Positions 15,929-24,186 of a stretch of DNA of 38,988 nt are shown here, piece by piece. The notes below the pieces were generated by a model. It was not told the origin of the DNA and ran no database searches. It was given only the letters and a program-made list of their open reading frames with translations. The first letter of the stretch is position 1. Every line of letters starts with the position of its first letter. The position numbers and the translations under genes were made by a program. Location: assembly GCA_964441705.1 (NCBI GenBank), contig CAYTWF010000023.1, forward strand, positions 1 through 38,988, read 5' to 3'. The stretch comes from Eshraghiella sp964441705 (lineage in GTDB: Bacteria > Bacillota > Clostridia > Lachnospirales > Lachnospiraceae).

Positions 15929-16741
15929 TTACTGAAGTAATGAAAGAACACCCTGGTTAGACTGGTTAGCCTGAGCAAGCATTGACTGACCTGCCTGAGC
16001 AAGAATCTGGTTCTTGCTGTAGTTAACCATTTCACTTGCCATATCAACATCTCTGATAAGAGACTCAGCTGAACTTGTGTTCTCTGAGGTTGTATCAAGG
16101 TTGCTGATTGTGTACTCAAGTCTGTTCTGAACTGCACCAAGTGCTGAACGCTGCTCAGATACCTTAGTGATAGCTGCCTGAATAGCACTCATAGCCTTGC
16201 CTGCAACAGAGAATGAATTAACTGAAATACCAGTAACACCGAGGTTAGTTGAATCCATGTTGCCAATGCTGATTGTGATTGACTGACCTGAAAGTGCACC
16301 AACCTGAAGGCTCTTGCCAGTGAAGCTTCCATCAAGAAGATTCATTGTATTGAATTGTGTTGTTGACTGGATTCTGTCAAGTTCTGATACAAGTGCATCG
16401 ATCTCGCTCTTAACAGCCGTTCTGTCAGTTGATGTGTTAACATCATTGGCAGCCTGTGTTGCGATCTCGTTCATACGCTGAAGAATTGAATGTGCTGTGT
16501 TAAGAGCACCTTCAGCTGTCTGTACAAGAGATACACCATTCTGTGCATTATCAGATGCCTTATCAAGACCTCTAATCTGGCTTCTCATCTTCTCACTGAT
16601 TGAAAGACCAGCTGCATCATCACCAGCTCTGTTGATTCTGTAACCTGATGATAACTTCTCTGTTGACTTAGCCTGTGCATTTGTTGTAATGCCAAGCTGT
16701 CTGTTTGTGTTCATTGCTGTAAGATTGTGCTGAACTACCAT
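15929..16741 (-). CDS. hag: Flagellin
   Basis: Flagellin polymerises into the filament. The 270-residue product has the conserved N-terminal D0/D1 (MVVQHNLTAMNTNRQLGITT, EKLSSGYRINRAGDDAAGL, NAQNGVSLVQTAEGAL) and the C-terminal D0 (AESLIRDVDMASEMVNYSKN, ILAQAGQSMLAQANQ, then VLSLLQ). The middle is short, so surface domains D2/D3 are nearly absent. The segment L87-Q-R-M-N-E-I resembles the TLR5-binding stretch of other flagellins. It is a single-gene unit behind a perfect sigma-D promoter and a structured leader with a CsrA-type hairpin. A strong AAGGAGG site lies 8 bases before the ATG. Also called fliC. Confidence 0.98.
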   Translation of the reverse strand: MVVQHNLTAMNTNRQLGITTNAQAKSTEKLSSGYRINRAGDDAAGLSISEKMRSQIRGLDKASDNAQNGVSLVQTAEGALNTAHSILQRMNEIATQAANDVNTSTDRTAVKSEIDALVSELDRIQSTTQFNTMNLLDGSFTGKSLQVGALSGQSITISIGNMDSTNLGVTGISVNSFSVAGKAMSAIQAAITKVSEQRSALGAVQNRLEYTISNLDTTSENTSSAESLIRDVDMASEMVNYSKNQILAQAGQSMLAQANQSNQGVLSLLQ

Positions 16742-16749
16742 AATTAATT

Positions 16750-16830
16750 CCTCCTTGAATTTTAATCGGAATCCTTTCCGATGTGATTTTTGTTTGAAGA
16801 TGTTAAATCTTCTAAGTAACTTTCTTACTT
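16750..16830 (-). promoter_or_regulatory. Flagellin mRNA leader with three hairpins and a CsrA-type site
   Basis: Reading 5' to 3' on the minus strand, the leader can form AAGTAA/TTACTT (16830-16814), GAAGAT/ATCTTC (16812-16796) and ATCGGAA/TTCCGAT (16782-16765). The last has the four-base loop AGGA. The ribosome site AAGGAGG (16756-16750) gives a second GGA. A GGA-loop hairpin upstream plus a GGA in the ribosome site is the arrangement known for CsrA repression of hag in Bacillus. CsrA and its antagonist FliW are encoded about 4 kb upstream in the same block. Confidence 0.75.
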
Positions 16831-16837
16831 ATATATT

Positions 16838-16864
16838 ATATCGGATAAAGCAGTTATAACTTTA
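16838..16864 (-). promoter_or_regulatory. Sigma-D (FliA-type) promoter of flagellin
   Basis: TAAA (16861-16864) and CCGATAT (16838-16844) on the minus strand are separated by 16 bases, an exact match to the sigma-D consensus boxes. It lies directly after the fliT-like gene. Confidence 0.92.
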
Positions 16865-16883
16865 TACCGTATATATACTTTTT

Positions 16884-17381
16884 TTAATTTTTTTTATCCA
16901 AAAAATGTGGTTCATCTGTAATATTGTTCATGCTCTTATAATAATTGGCAGCCATAGCTCTGGTCTTCTTCACCTGGCGAACCTCTTTCTTAAGAGATGC
17001 AAACTTCTTCTCAATAAGCTCCTTATTGCGTGCCTCTGCAACCTGAAGGGATGCATTCTTATCCAGAATAAGCTTGATTTTGCTCTGGAGACCTTCAATC
17101 TCTGCAGCATACATATCCTTGCGGTCCTGAAGCTGGTCTTTCACATTATTGTACAATAATTGAAATCCTTTATCAAGCTTTTGAAGCTCAGTTATAAGAC
17201 CTGATTTTTTCTCGACATTTTTGTTAAATTCTTCTTCATCAAATGTTGTTGAATCCACTATATGCTTCTGCGCCTCCGTCAGCTCTGACAACTCATTTAG
17301 TATAACAATTTTTTTGTCAAGGCTTTCTGATAAAACCTGAAGATAATTGTGAGTATTTTCCATATGTATCAATACCGCCAT
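16884..17381 (-). CDS. FliT-like flagellar export chaperone (helical)
   Basis: The 165-residue product is helical and charged, with coiled-coil character throughout (LDKKIVILNELSELTEAQKH, then GLITELQKLDKGFQLLYNNV). It begins 9 bases after fliS. In other flagellar operons the fliD-fliS partner gene here is fliT, the chaperone for FliD, and the size and helical pattern fit FliT/FlgN-type proteins. Sequence identity to FliT is not visible by eye, so the name rests on position and fold type. The start could be ATG 17381 or ATG 17363; the latter has a weak GGCGGT ahead of it. Confidence 0.65.
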   Translation of the reverse strand: MAVLIHMENTHNYLQVLSESLDKKIVILNELSELTEAQKHIVDSTTFDEEEFNKNVEKKSGLITELQKLDKGFQLLYNNVKDQLQDRKDMYAAEIEGLQSKIKLILDKNASLQVAEARNKELIEKKFASLKKEVRQVKKTRAMAANYYKSMNNITDEPHFLDKKN

Positions 17382-17390
17382 TTCTGATTA

Positions 17391-17774
17391 TTATTTCTGG
17401 CTGCTCTTATTAAGTCTCATAACCTCTTTCCAGGTATCCCTCATAACTCTCATGTGAACAAGGCTTTCCTCCAGTGGTTCCTTTGACTTCTTCATATTAC
17501 CCTCAATAAGCTTCTTAAGAATGTAGTCATACACCTTATCAAACTCACTGGCAACCGGATACTTATGATTAAGGGTAGCCTTAAGCTCCTCAATAATTCG
17601 CTGGGCCTTCATTACATTAATATGAGTTTTCTCTATATTATTCTGCTCAATTCCAATAATACCAATATTGGTAAATTTAATTGCACCCTCATACAGCATA
17701 AGTGTAAGCTCTGCCGGCGATGCCGTCAATACCTTATTCTTCTGATATTGGTCATATCCTGCCTGATTAGTCAT
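17391..17774 (-). CDS. fliS: Flagellin export chaperone FliS
   Basis: FliS binds the flagellin C-terminus in the cytoplasm and prevents early polymerisation; in Bacillus it also supports FliW action. The 127-residue product has the family pattern: YDQYQKNKVLTASPAELTLM, LYEGAIKFTNIGI, KAQRIIEELKATLNHKYPVA and YDYILKKLIEGNMKKSKEPL. Length is typical. It follows fliD and precedes the fliT-like gene, the usual order. Confidence 0.97.
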   Translation of the reverse strand: MTNQAGYDQYQKNKVLTASPAELTLMLYEGAIKFTNIGIIGIEQNNIEKTHINVMKAQRIIEELKATLNHKYPVASEFDKVYDYILKKLIEGNMKKSKEPLEESLVHMRVMRDTWKEVMRLNKSSQK

Positions 17775-17803
17775 AGTTTCAACCTCCGTGTTGTATTACT
17801 TCA

Positions 17804-19840
17804 TCAGCTTCCAAGTAGATTGGATAATGATGATGTCTGTGACTGAAGCTTCTGGAGAGCCGTCTCCATCGCTGTAAATTTCTTGTAGTAATAATCCTCA
17901 TAATCCTTAAGCTTATCTTCCCACTCATCAACCTTATCAGTATAGTCACTGTACTGGCTTGACATTTCCTTATCATTATATATGGTAAATGCATTGCTGA
18001 TTGATGTAGAAGACATTTTCTTCGTTAATACATCATATACATTCTGGGATAATGTCTGAAAATACTCCATTACCGCATCAGGGTCATTGGCGATTGCTGC
18101 CATAAGCTTATCTGCATTAGCCGATGTTTTGGCATCATCCGCATTACCATCTATATGAAACTGTCCTCTGTCCTCTGCTGCAGTCTGGAAAAAGCTGAGT
18201 GTGGCTATTCCAAAAGAGGAAAGATTGTAGGTATCTCCATTGATATCAACGCTGGTAGACAGGAAGGTATTTTTAAGACTTGTGGATATATCACCAAGTG
18301 TGGAATCCTTTCTTAAAAGCGCTGTCTTAACCTTTTCTTCCCATGCCTCTATCTGCTTATCAGTCATGGATTCCTTCTCATCATCTGTAAGAGGCTCGTA
18401 TCCGCTTGCAGAGTCTGCATAATACTGCTTATCTATATATCCAACCATCTCGTTATACGCTGACAGGAATGATTTGATTTTATCATATATTCCCTGTGTA
18501 TCTACTGAGGTTGATATAGTTACAGGATTATCCGTTACTTTGCCATCTGCACTGGTAGTTGTTGTAACTCCTGTAGCATTAATTGTAAGTCCATTGATGG
18601 AAAATGAATTAGTATTTCCGGTAAATTCTGCACCGTTGAGGGATATTATTGCATCCTTGGCAGTGATTCTTGCAGAGCCTGCTGATGTGGCAATTGTTCC
18701 ACCATCTACACCTGCAACAATAGTCTTTGCCATATTAACCTCATCAGTAACATCATTCTCAATTGATGCATGTATAGCATCATTAAGTGACTTCATTGAC
18801 ACTGCAAAACCAGTAGTATCATCGTCCTCCTTGTAGGAATCAAGAAGTGCCTGATTAGTGGTTATTGTGTTATCATATTCTGACAGCTTTGTACTGTTAT
18901 CAGAGATTTTCTTGGTAAGCTCATCACGGGCTTTTTCAAATTCCTCTTTGGTGCTGTAGTGGTCAGACCATACATATGTATCATCGTTCATACTGGCGCG
19001 CTCTTTTTGGAGAGCATCCTGAGTTGATTTGAGACTATCCCTTGCCGTTGTTGCTTCACTTACTATATTTTTGAGATTATCAGTATAGGACTTAACAGTC
19101 CACGCTTTATTGGCATATCTTGACTCAATCTCTGCTGATGCATTATAGCCTTCAGCTGCCATCTCTCTGTATAGCTTCATATCAGCAGTTTCGTTATTAT
19201 CTGTATCCTTAATTGACATAAGACCAAGTCCCATAAGTGCATCAAGTCCACCCTGGTTGCCTGCTGTCATTGTAAATTCTTTATCAACTCCTGATGATGC
19301 TGAATTAATAAAAAGTCTTCCGCTTCCAGCATCAAAGCTGGCACTCAGACCTGCTTTTTTAAAGCCTGACACCAAATCAGTAATTGACATATCTGCTGTT
19401 ATGTCAATATTCGTTCCATTAACATTAATTCTACCCTCTCCAATTCCTAAGGAGCTTAGCTTGGTATCTGCTGTAAGCGTAGTTCCATCTGTCGTATTAA
19501 TCTTGCCGCTTGTCAGGTAGCCTGAGGTTGCAAGCTGCTTAACTGAAAGACTCTGTGTACCTGCAACTGCACCTGATGCAGCTGATACAGAGGCAATCGT
19601 AGAATTAGATATGCTTGCACTTCTAAGTCCATAGCTGCTTGAATATCTCATCTGGGAAAGACTTAATGAATAGAAGCTGTACACCTTGCTGTTGGTGGTG
19701 CTCCATGCGTCCATAGTCCATTCCATTTTTGTCTGCTGTTTAACGTATTTATCCTTCTTGGTTGCATAAGCCGATACAAGCTCCTTAACGATTGAGTCTG
19801 TATCAAGACCTGATGCAAGACCTGAAACCTTTACTGCCAT
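17804..19840 (-). CDS. fliD: Flagellar cap protein FliD (HAP2), enlarged
   Basis: FliD caps the filament tip and helps flagellin subunits fold in place. The 678-residue product has the classical N-terminus MAVKVSGLASGLDTDSIVKE and the FliD_N domain (GTQSLSVKQLATSGYLTSG). The C-terminal FliD domain has IKSFLSAYNEMVGYIDKQYY, a late DVLTKKMSS segment, and a closing coiled coil ending LQKLQSQTSSLSNLLGS. FliD is about 470-500 residues in enterobacteria and Bacillus. The extra length is mainly a charged helical insert at about 230-345 (EATTARDSLKSTQDALQKER and DELTKKISDNSTKLSEYDN). It lies between flaG and fliS. Confidence 0.96.
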   Translation of the reverse strand: MAVKVSGLASGLDTDSIVKELVSAYATKKDKYVKQQTKMEWTMDAWSTTNSKVYSFYSLSLSQMRYSSSYGLRSASISNSTIASVSAASGAVAGTQSLSVKQLATSGYLTSGKINTTDGTTLTADTKLSSLGIGEGRINVNGTNIDITADMSITDLVSGFKKAGLSASFDAGSGRLFINSASSGVDKEFTMTAGNQGGLDALMGLGLMSIKDTDNNETADMKLYREMAAEGYNASAEIESRYANKAWTVKSYTDNLKNIVSEATTARDSLKSTQDALQKERASMNDDTYVWSDHYSTKEEFEKARDELTKKISDNSTKLSEYDNTITTNQALLDSYKEDDDTTGFAVSMKSLNDAIHASIENDVTDEVNMAKTIVAGVDGGTIATSAGSARITAKDAIISLNGAEFTGNTNSFSINGLTINATGVTTTTSADGKVTDNPVTISTSVDTQGIYDKIKSFLSAYNEMVGYIDKQYYADSASGYEPLTDDEKESMTDKQIEAWEEKVKTALLRKDSTLGDISTSLKNTFLSTSVDINGDTYNLSSFGIATLSFFQTAAEDRGQFHIDGNADDAKTSANADKLMAAIANDPDAVMEYFQTLSQNVYDVLTKKMSSTSISNAFTIYNDKEMSSQYSDYTDKVDEWEDKLKDYEDYYYKKFTAMETALQKLQSQTSSLSNLLGS

Positions 19841-19856
19841 AGACCTTTACCCCTTT

Positions 19857-20261
19857 CTATCTCTTCTCATCAAGGAACAGTCCTGCAAGCTCCCAAACCT
19901 TTGCAATCATATCCAGTGTTTCTTCTGCCGGATATTCCTTAATCACTTTTTCTGATTTCTTATCTACTATCTTAATTGTTACTCTGTGTGTATCCTTATG
20001 ATAGCCATATTCCGCTACCGTGTCATGATTTATCTTCTTGTTAATATCAGATATTGCCTGCTTAATAGTATTCTCTGACGTAGTCTGACTCTTAAGAGAG
20101 TCCTCTGACATCTGTCTGCTGTTAAAATTAAGGGCAGGTGCTATATCCTCTGCCTGTACCTGCTGTACATCTGCTGTGCTGTCTGCTGCTGAAGCTGATT
20201 TGACATCCGTTGTCCCATATGACTTTGCTCCACCTGAACTGCTTATTGCCTCTATTGCCAT
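19857..20261 (-). CDS. flaG: FlaG family protein
   Basis: FlaG proteins affect filament length in some species; the mechanism is unclear. The 134-residue product has a variable Ser/Ala-rich N-terminus and the FlaG domain at about 75-134 (IKQAISDINKKINHD, HRVTIKIVDKKSEKVIKEYP, PAEETLDMIAKVWELAGLFL). It is the first gene of flaG-fliD-fliS-fliT-like, behind a near-consensus sigma-D promoter. A ribosome site GGAGGTG precedes the ATG. Confidence 0.94.
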   Translation of the reverse strand: MAIEAISSSGGAKSYGTTDVKSASAADSTADVQQVQAEDIAPALNFNSRQMSEDSLKSQTTSENTIKQAISDINKKINHDTVAEYGYHKDTHRVTIKIVDKKSEKVIKEYPAEETLDMIAKVWELAGLFLDEKR

Positions 20262-20310
20262 TGTAAAACACCTCCATGTGCTACATTATTTCAAATATCA
20301 TCTGACAGAT

Positions 20311-20337
20311 ATTTCGGTTAATTATGCCAGATAGTTA
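20311..20337 (-). promoter_or_regulatory. Sigma-D-type promoter of flaG-fliD-fliS
   Basis: TAAC (20334-20337) and CCGAAAT (20311-20317) on the minus strand lie 16 bases apart, one mismatch in each box from TAAA-N16-CCGATAT. An inverted repeat (AAATATC/GATATTT, 20293-20314) overlaps the -10 box. Confidence 0.65.
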
Positions 20338-20341
20338 ACAT

Positions 20342-20560
20342 CTATACCAGTAAATTTTTAAGTGCTTCCGCACCCTCTGAGGTACTGGCTGCCTTATTAG
20401 CCTCCTGAATTTGAAGATATACTTCCTTACGGTATACAGGAACCGATTTAGGAGCTGTAATACCAATTTTAACCTGGTCTCCCTTTATATCAAGAATGGT
20501 AATCTCAATATCGCTGTTAATTACAAGGGATTCATTCTTTTTCCTTGATAATGCTAACAT
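20342..20560 (-). CDS. csrA: Carbon storage/translation regulator CsrA
   Basis: CsrA is a small dimeric RNA-binding protein that blocks translation at GGA-containing hairpins; in Bacillus its target is hag mRNA. The 72-residue product begins MLALSRKKNESLVINSDIEI and continues with DQVKIGITAPKSVPVYRKEV, which contains the conserved RNA-contacting residues (L4, R6 and the VPVYR arginine). Length fits Gram-positive CsrA. Its start overlaps the end of fliW by 7 bases, so the two are coupled and made together. Confidence 0.98.
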   Translation of the reverse strand: MLALSRKKNESLVINSDIEITILDIKGDQVKIGITAPKSVPVYRKEVYLQIQEANKAASTSEGAEALKNLLV

Positions 20561-21024
20561 TGGCTTTCCTCCTTTTTCAGCTGCTGTACAAATTCATATA
20601 CATTGTATTTTATCTCATATTCATCATTGCTGGCAATTATCTGACAGCCCTTACGTGTTGTTGTGTTAATAATTACAGGTGCCTTAAGATTAGCTGTTGT
20701 TCTTGTCAAATCTGATGGCACGGTAAGAACTGCAAGAACATACAGCTCCTCTACATCATCAAAATGTCCTATTGGTTCAAGCCACTCATCCTCAACAACC
20801 GGATTATAATTCTGATACACGTGGGTAGGGTCAATAACTGGGAATGCCAGGTCCGCATCATCAACTGACTGCAGCCACATTACTCCACGATTATCACCAT
20901 TTTCTGAATTAAAAATAATGGTAAACTGTCTTGCCTTGTCAAAACCAATCAATCCATTCTCAAATGTAAGTATTTTATCGTCCTCAATCTCTACTTCGCC
21001 AAACAATCTTGATTTAATTATCAT
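20554..21024 (-). CDS. fliW: Flagellar assembly factor FliW
   Basis: FliW binds either flagellin or CsrA; when flagellin is exported, free FliW sequesters CsrA and flagellin translation resumes. The 156-residue product has the family pattern FGEVEIEDDKILTFENGLIG, FDKARQFTII, FPVIDPTHVYQNY, ELYVLAVLTVP and TANLKAPVIINTTTRKGCQI. It lies 21 bases after flgL and overlaps csrA. Confidence 0.97.
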   Translation of the reverse strand: MIIKSRLFGEVEIEDDKILTFENGLIGFDKARQFTIIFNSENGDNRGVMWLQSVDDADLAFPVIDPTHVYQNYNPVVEDEWLEPIGHFDDVEELYVLAVLTVPSDLTRTTANLKAPVIINTTTRKGCQIIASNDEYEIKYNVYEFVQQLKKEESQC

Positions 21025-21045
21025 GAAAATAAATCTCCTTCTCTG

Positions 21046-22521
21046 TTATCTGATATAGTCAAGCAGTGACTGCTGCACACAGTTAGATGCTGCTGTAAGC
21101 GCTGCCTGATACAGTGTCTGAGCAGATGAGAACAATATTACCGTATCCTCAAGATCTGCATCCTCATTCTTGGATTTCAGGTCTGTAAATGTTGTCTGCT
21201 GCTCTGTTAGTCTGCTCTTAATAAGCGTAAGTCTTTTACTTCTTGCTCCAAGGTCTGCCAGCTGCAAATCAACTGTTCTCTGATATTCCGAAACCTTTGT
21301 AATCTCTGTAGAGAAAAGGCCCTCCATATTCTCCTTGGCATAATCGAGCTCCTTATTGGCAGCTGTTATCATCGACTCAATTGCTGTTTTCTCTTCCGTT
21401 GAATAATTAGAGCCGCTTTTCATTTTCTCAAGCTCTTTTATTTTATCCTCTATATCTGCAACCTGCTGAATGGAATTACACAGGGCATCTATATCTCTTC
21501 CTGTATTGTAGCTTAAAGCATTGCTGCCAAGGGTATTAACCTGAAGAGACTGGTTAAAATTAACCGTATACGATATAGCCTGTCCTCCCTCATCCAACGT
21601 ATAGTCCACGTTATTAGTGAGGTCCTTGCAGTTAAAATACATCTCCGGTCTGATATCCGTCTTATCAAATCCATCCTTTTCATAGGTAAAGGAAATATTC
21701 TCTGCGTCCTTAAAGGAGGTATACAGCTTGTCAGGTATTGCAATTACACCTGTATCATACACATAGTAAAGCTTATCTGCGGTATCTGCCGACAGCGTTC
21801 CATCAGCTGCAAGTGCTTCATATTCCTGCTGTGAAACTGCCTCTACCTCATATTCTGTTCCATCCACATTAACCGTTGAAAAAGAATCTGCTTTATCTGA
21901 GCACCCACTGTAGGCAAGTCTTATAGTATTAACAGGCGTTGTTTTTGGCTGGTCACCTGTCGCTATAGTTGCCACCTTAGTTATGTCAACTGAATTAGTC
22001 ATAACATTGTCAACCGACAAATCTTTACCTGAAAAGGTCTGCGTAATACTGTAATTACGAGCTGCCTCCGTTGAGGTCTGGAATGTAAATGAGGTATCTG
22101 TCTTAAACCCTGTAAAGCAGTACCTGCCTGCATAATCCGTATTAGCTTCTGCATAAAGGCCTTCCTTATACTGCTTCATTACCTCTATTACGGCAGACCT
22201 GTCTGTGAGCGTAAACTGGTCTGAGGAGCCCTGATTGCAATACTGATATATATCAGAAAGAATCTTATCCATATTATCCAGTGACGTCTCTGTAACATCA
22301 AGCCATGACTGAGCATCTGGAATGTTGTTTTTAAGATACTGTGTTATCTCTGAAAGACTTGACCTTAATGACAATGCTCTGATTGCTACAATAGGGTCAT
22401 CCGATGGTCTTGTTATTTTTTTTTCAGAAGACATCTGATTCTCAAGCTCGCTGAGATTGGTCTTGGATTTGCCAACATTTCTCAACGTCTGGTTCATCAT
22501 CATTGTGTTAGTAATTCTCAT
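21046..22521 (-). CDS. flgL: Hook-filament junction protein FlgL (HAP3)
   Basis: FlgL joins the hook-associated zone to flagellin. The 491-residue product has the flagellin-like N-terminus (MRITNTMMMNQTLRNVGKSK, KKITRPSDDPIVAIRALSLR) and C-terminal helix (LEDTVILFSSAQTLYQAALT, AASNCVQQSLLDYI). FlgL is about 300-320 residues in many species. The larger size here comes from a middle region at about 145-370, which includes helical segments (IEDKIKELEKMKSGSNYSTE). GGAGGTAGG precedes the ATG. Confidence 0.95.
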   Translation of the reverse strand: MRITNTMMMNQTLRNVGKSKTNLSELENQMSSEKKITRPSDDPIVAIRALSLRSSLSEITQYLKNNIPDAQSWLDVTETSLDNMDKILSDIYQYCNQGSSDQFTLTDRSAVIEVMKQYKEGLYAEANTDYAGRYCFTGFKTDTSFTFQTSTEAARNYSITQTFSGKDLSVDNVMTNSVDITKVATIATGDQPKTTPVNTIRLAYSGCSDKADSFSTVNVDGTEYEVEAVSQQEYEALAADGTLSADTADKLYYVYDTGVIAIPDKLYTSFKDAENISFTYEKDGFDKTDIRPEMYFNCKDLTNNVDYTLDEGGQAISYTVNFNQSLQVNTLGSNALSYNTGRDIDALCNSIQQVADIEDKIKELEKMKSGSNYSTEEKTAIESMITAANKELDYAKENMEGLFSTEITKVSEYQRTVDLQLADLGARSKRLTLIKSRLTEQQTTFTDLKSKNEDADLEDTVILFSSAQTLYQAALTAASNCVQQSLLDYIR

Positions 22522-22538
22522 ATCCTACCTCCGTGCTG

Positions 22539-24182
22539 CTATACGCCAGTCTCTTCTATAAGCTTGTTATATATATCCTGCATTATTGATACTACCTTGG
22601 AAGCAAGTCCATAAGCATTCTGAAACTTAACAAGGTCAACTGCCTCCTCATCCTCATCTACACCGCTTACAGACATTCTCTGCTTATCTATTGTTGATTG
22701 TATATTCGTATAATTAGTTGAAAAAGAGCTTGCTCTTTTAGAATCAATTGCAATAACTGAAACTATTGAGGCAAGATATTCACTGAAGGTTCCATTCTGA
22801 ATAACCTTGCCATCCTTAAGTGCATAAAGCTCAGTAGCCATATCCGTATTAGCTTCACCCTTACTGTTATCAAAGGATACCGGTAAAAGACTCATATCAT
22901 GGGTAATATTGGTGCTTACAGCAATATTACCTGCTGTAATGTATGAATCTCCATACTGTGATACAAAGAAATCCTCAACGGCAACTTTACTTCCATCCTC
23001 ATTAGTTCCTAAATCTCCTTTTGCAAGAATGCTGTTGATTGAATTAGAAAACTCCTGTGCAAAATAATTAAGCTGAGATTGGTAATACGGAACACCCTTA
23101 TAGAATGAATTTCTGTATGCATCTGCCTGAGTAGTCATATATTTGGAATATCCGTCTGCAACATAGTCTGTATATTCTGACTCACTAATATCCTGTATAT
23201 TAACGATATTGCCTTCATCATCCTTAAGGAAATTTCCTTCGGCGTCCCTAAGTCCAACTACTTCATAACCATTACTACAGCCATCCCTTATATCTATAGC
23301 CGCCTTTAATGAGCCGGCAAGTGAGCTGCTGTACACATTAAATTCCATTCCTGTATTCCAGCCTATATCATACAGACCCTCTATATCACTGGCATTTCTT
23401 TTATCGCCTGTGTCTCTTGCTTCACATACAAGCTTGTTATAATTATATCCATCCACAAGCTCCTGATTATTAATAAACACCCTATACTCAGAGGCACCAT
23501 TACCTAAATCAGTGTCTGTAACATTCGTATTAACGTAGCTGGAAAGCTCATCCACCAGTAAATTTCTTGCATCCCTCAAGTCATTGGCCTTTCCGCCATT
23601 CATTTCTATTACATTAATCTGTTTATTAATAGATGCAATCTGCTGAGCAATAGTGTTGATAGAATCAACTGTAGTCTTAATCTCATCATTGGCAGATTTC
23701 TGCACATTGGAAATATTAGTTGAAAGGACATTAAAATATTCCGCAATACTGTTAGCGTAATTAACAAACTGATTACGGGCAACCTCACTTGTCGGATTAG
23801 TTGTTAATGTGTTAATTGCTTCAAAAAAGTTATTATATTCTGTTGTAAATCCACTGAGATTAAACTCATCCAGATAATCCTCAATAAGGTCTGAATAAGA
23901 TTCAAGAGATTTGTACTGTCCATAGTTGCTGTTGTTATCCCAGTACTTGGAATCATAATATGAGCTTCTCAGCTGTTCAACACCCGTTACGGTTACACCA
24001 GTTCCCACCGTTCCGTAGGTGCTGTATACTCTTAACGCCGACGAAGCCTCCTGTGATGCAGCCTGTCTGGTATAGCCCTTAGTGTTAACATTGGATATAT
24101 TATGTGCGGCTGTATTGATAGCAATATTACTTGCTGACAGTCCTGATGATGCAATTGTAAGTCCAAAAAAAGTATTAGCCAT
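22539..24182 (-). CDS. flgK: Hook-associated protein FlgK (HAP1), second copy
   Basis: FlgK forms the first hook-filament junction zone. The 547-residue product has the rod/hook N-terminal motif (FFGLTIASSGLSASNIAINT, then ISNVNTKGYTRQAASQ) and a C-terminal FlgK helix (MSVSGVDEDEEAVDLVKFQN, then YGLASKVVSIMQDIYNKLI). It begins 4 bases after the other FlgK stop. The two differ widely in the middle region, so the duplication is old. Confidence 0.94.
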   Translation of the reverse strand: MANTFFGLTIASSGLSASNIAINTAAHNISNVNTKGYTRQAASQEASSALRVYSTYGTVGTGVTVTGVEQLRSSYYDSKYWDNNSNYGQYKSLESYSDLIEDYLDEFNLSGFTTEYNNFFEAINTLTTNPTSEVARNQFVNYANSIAEYFNVLSTNISNVQKSANDEIKTTVDSINTIAQQIASINKQINVIEMNGGKANDLRDARNLLVDELSSYVNTNVTDTDLGNGASEYRVFINNQELVDGYNYNKLVCEARDTGDKRNASDIEGLYDIGWNTGMEFNVYSSSLAGSLKAAIDIRDGCSNGYEVVGLRDAEGNFLKDDEGNIVNIQDISESEYTDYVADGYSKYMTTQADAYRNSFYKGVPYYQSQLNYFAQEFSNSINSILAKGDLGTNEDGSKVAVEDFFVSQYGDSYITAGNIAVSTNITHDMSLLPVSFDNSKGEANTDMATELYALKDGKVIQNGTFSEYLASIVSVIAIDSKRASSFSTNYTNIQSTIDKQRMSVSGVDEDEEAVDLVKFQNAYGLASKVVSIMQDIYNKLIEETGV

Positions 24183-24186
24183 ATAA

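Noticed and set aside
15871..16188. A 105-codon minus-strand frame inside flagellin
   Set aside because: It overlaps the conserved C-terminus of flagellin in another frame and runs through its terminator.
18474..18836. A 120-codon plus-strand frame opposite fliD
   Set aside because: It is antisense to well-conserved fliD and has a low-complexity Val/Ser/Ala composition caused by the opposite strand.
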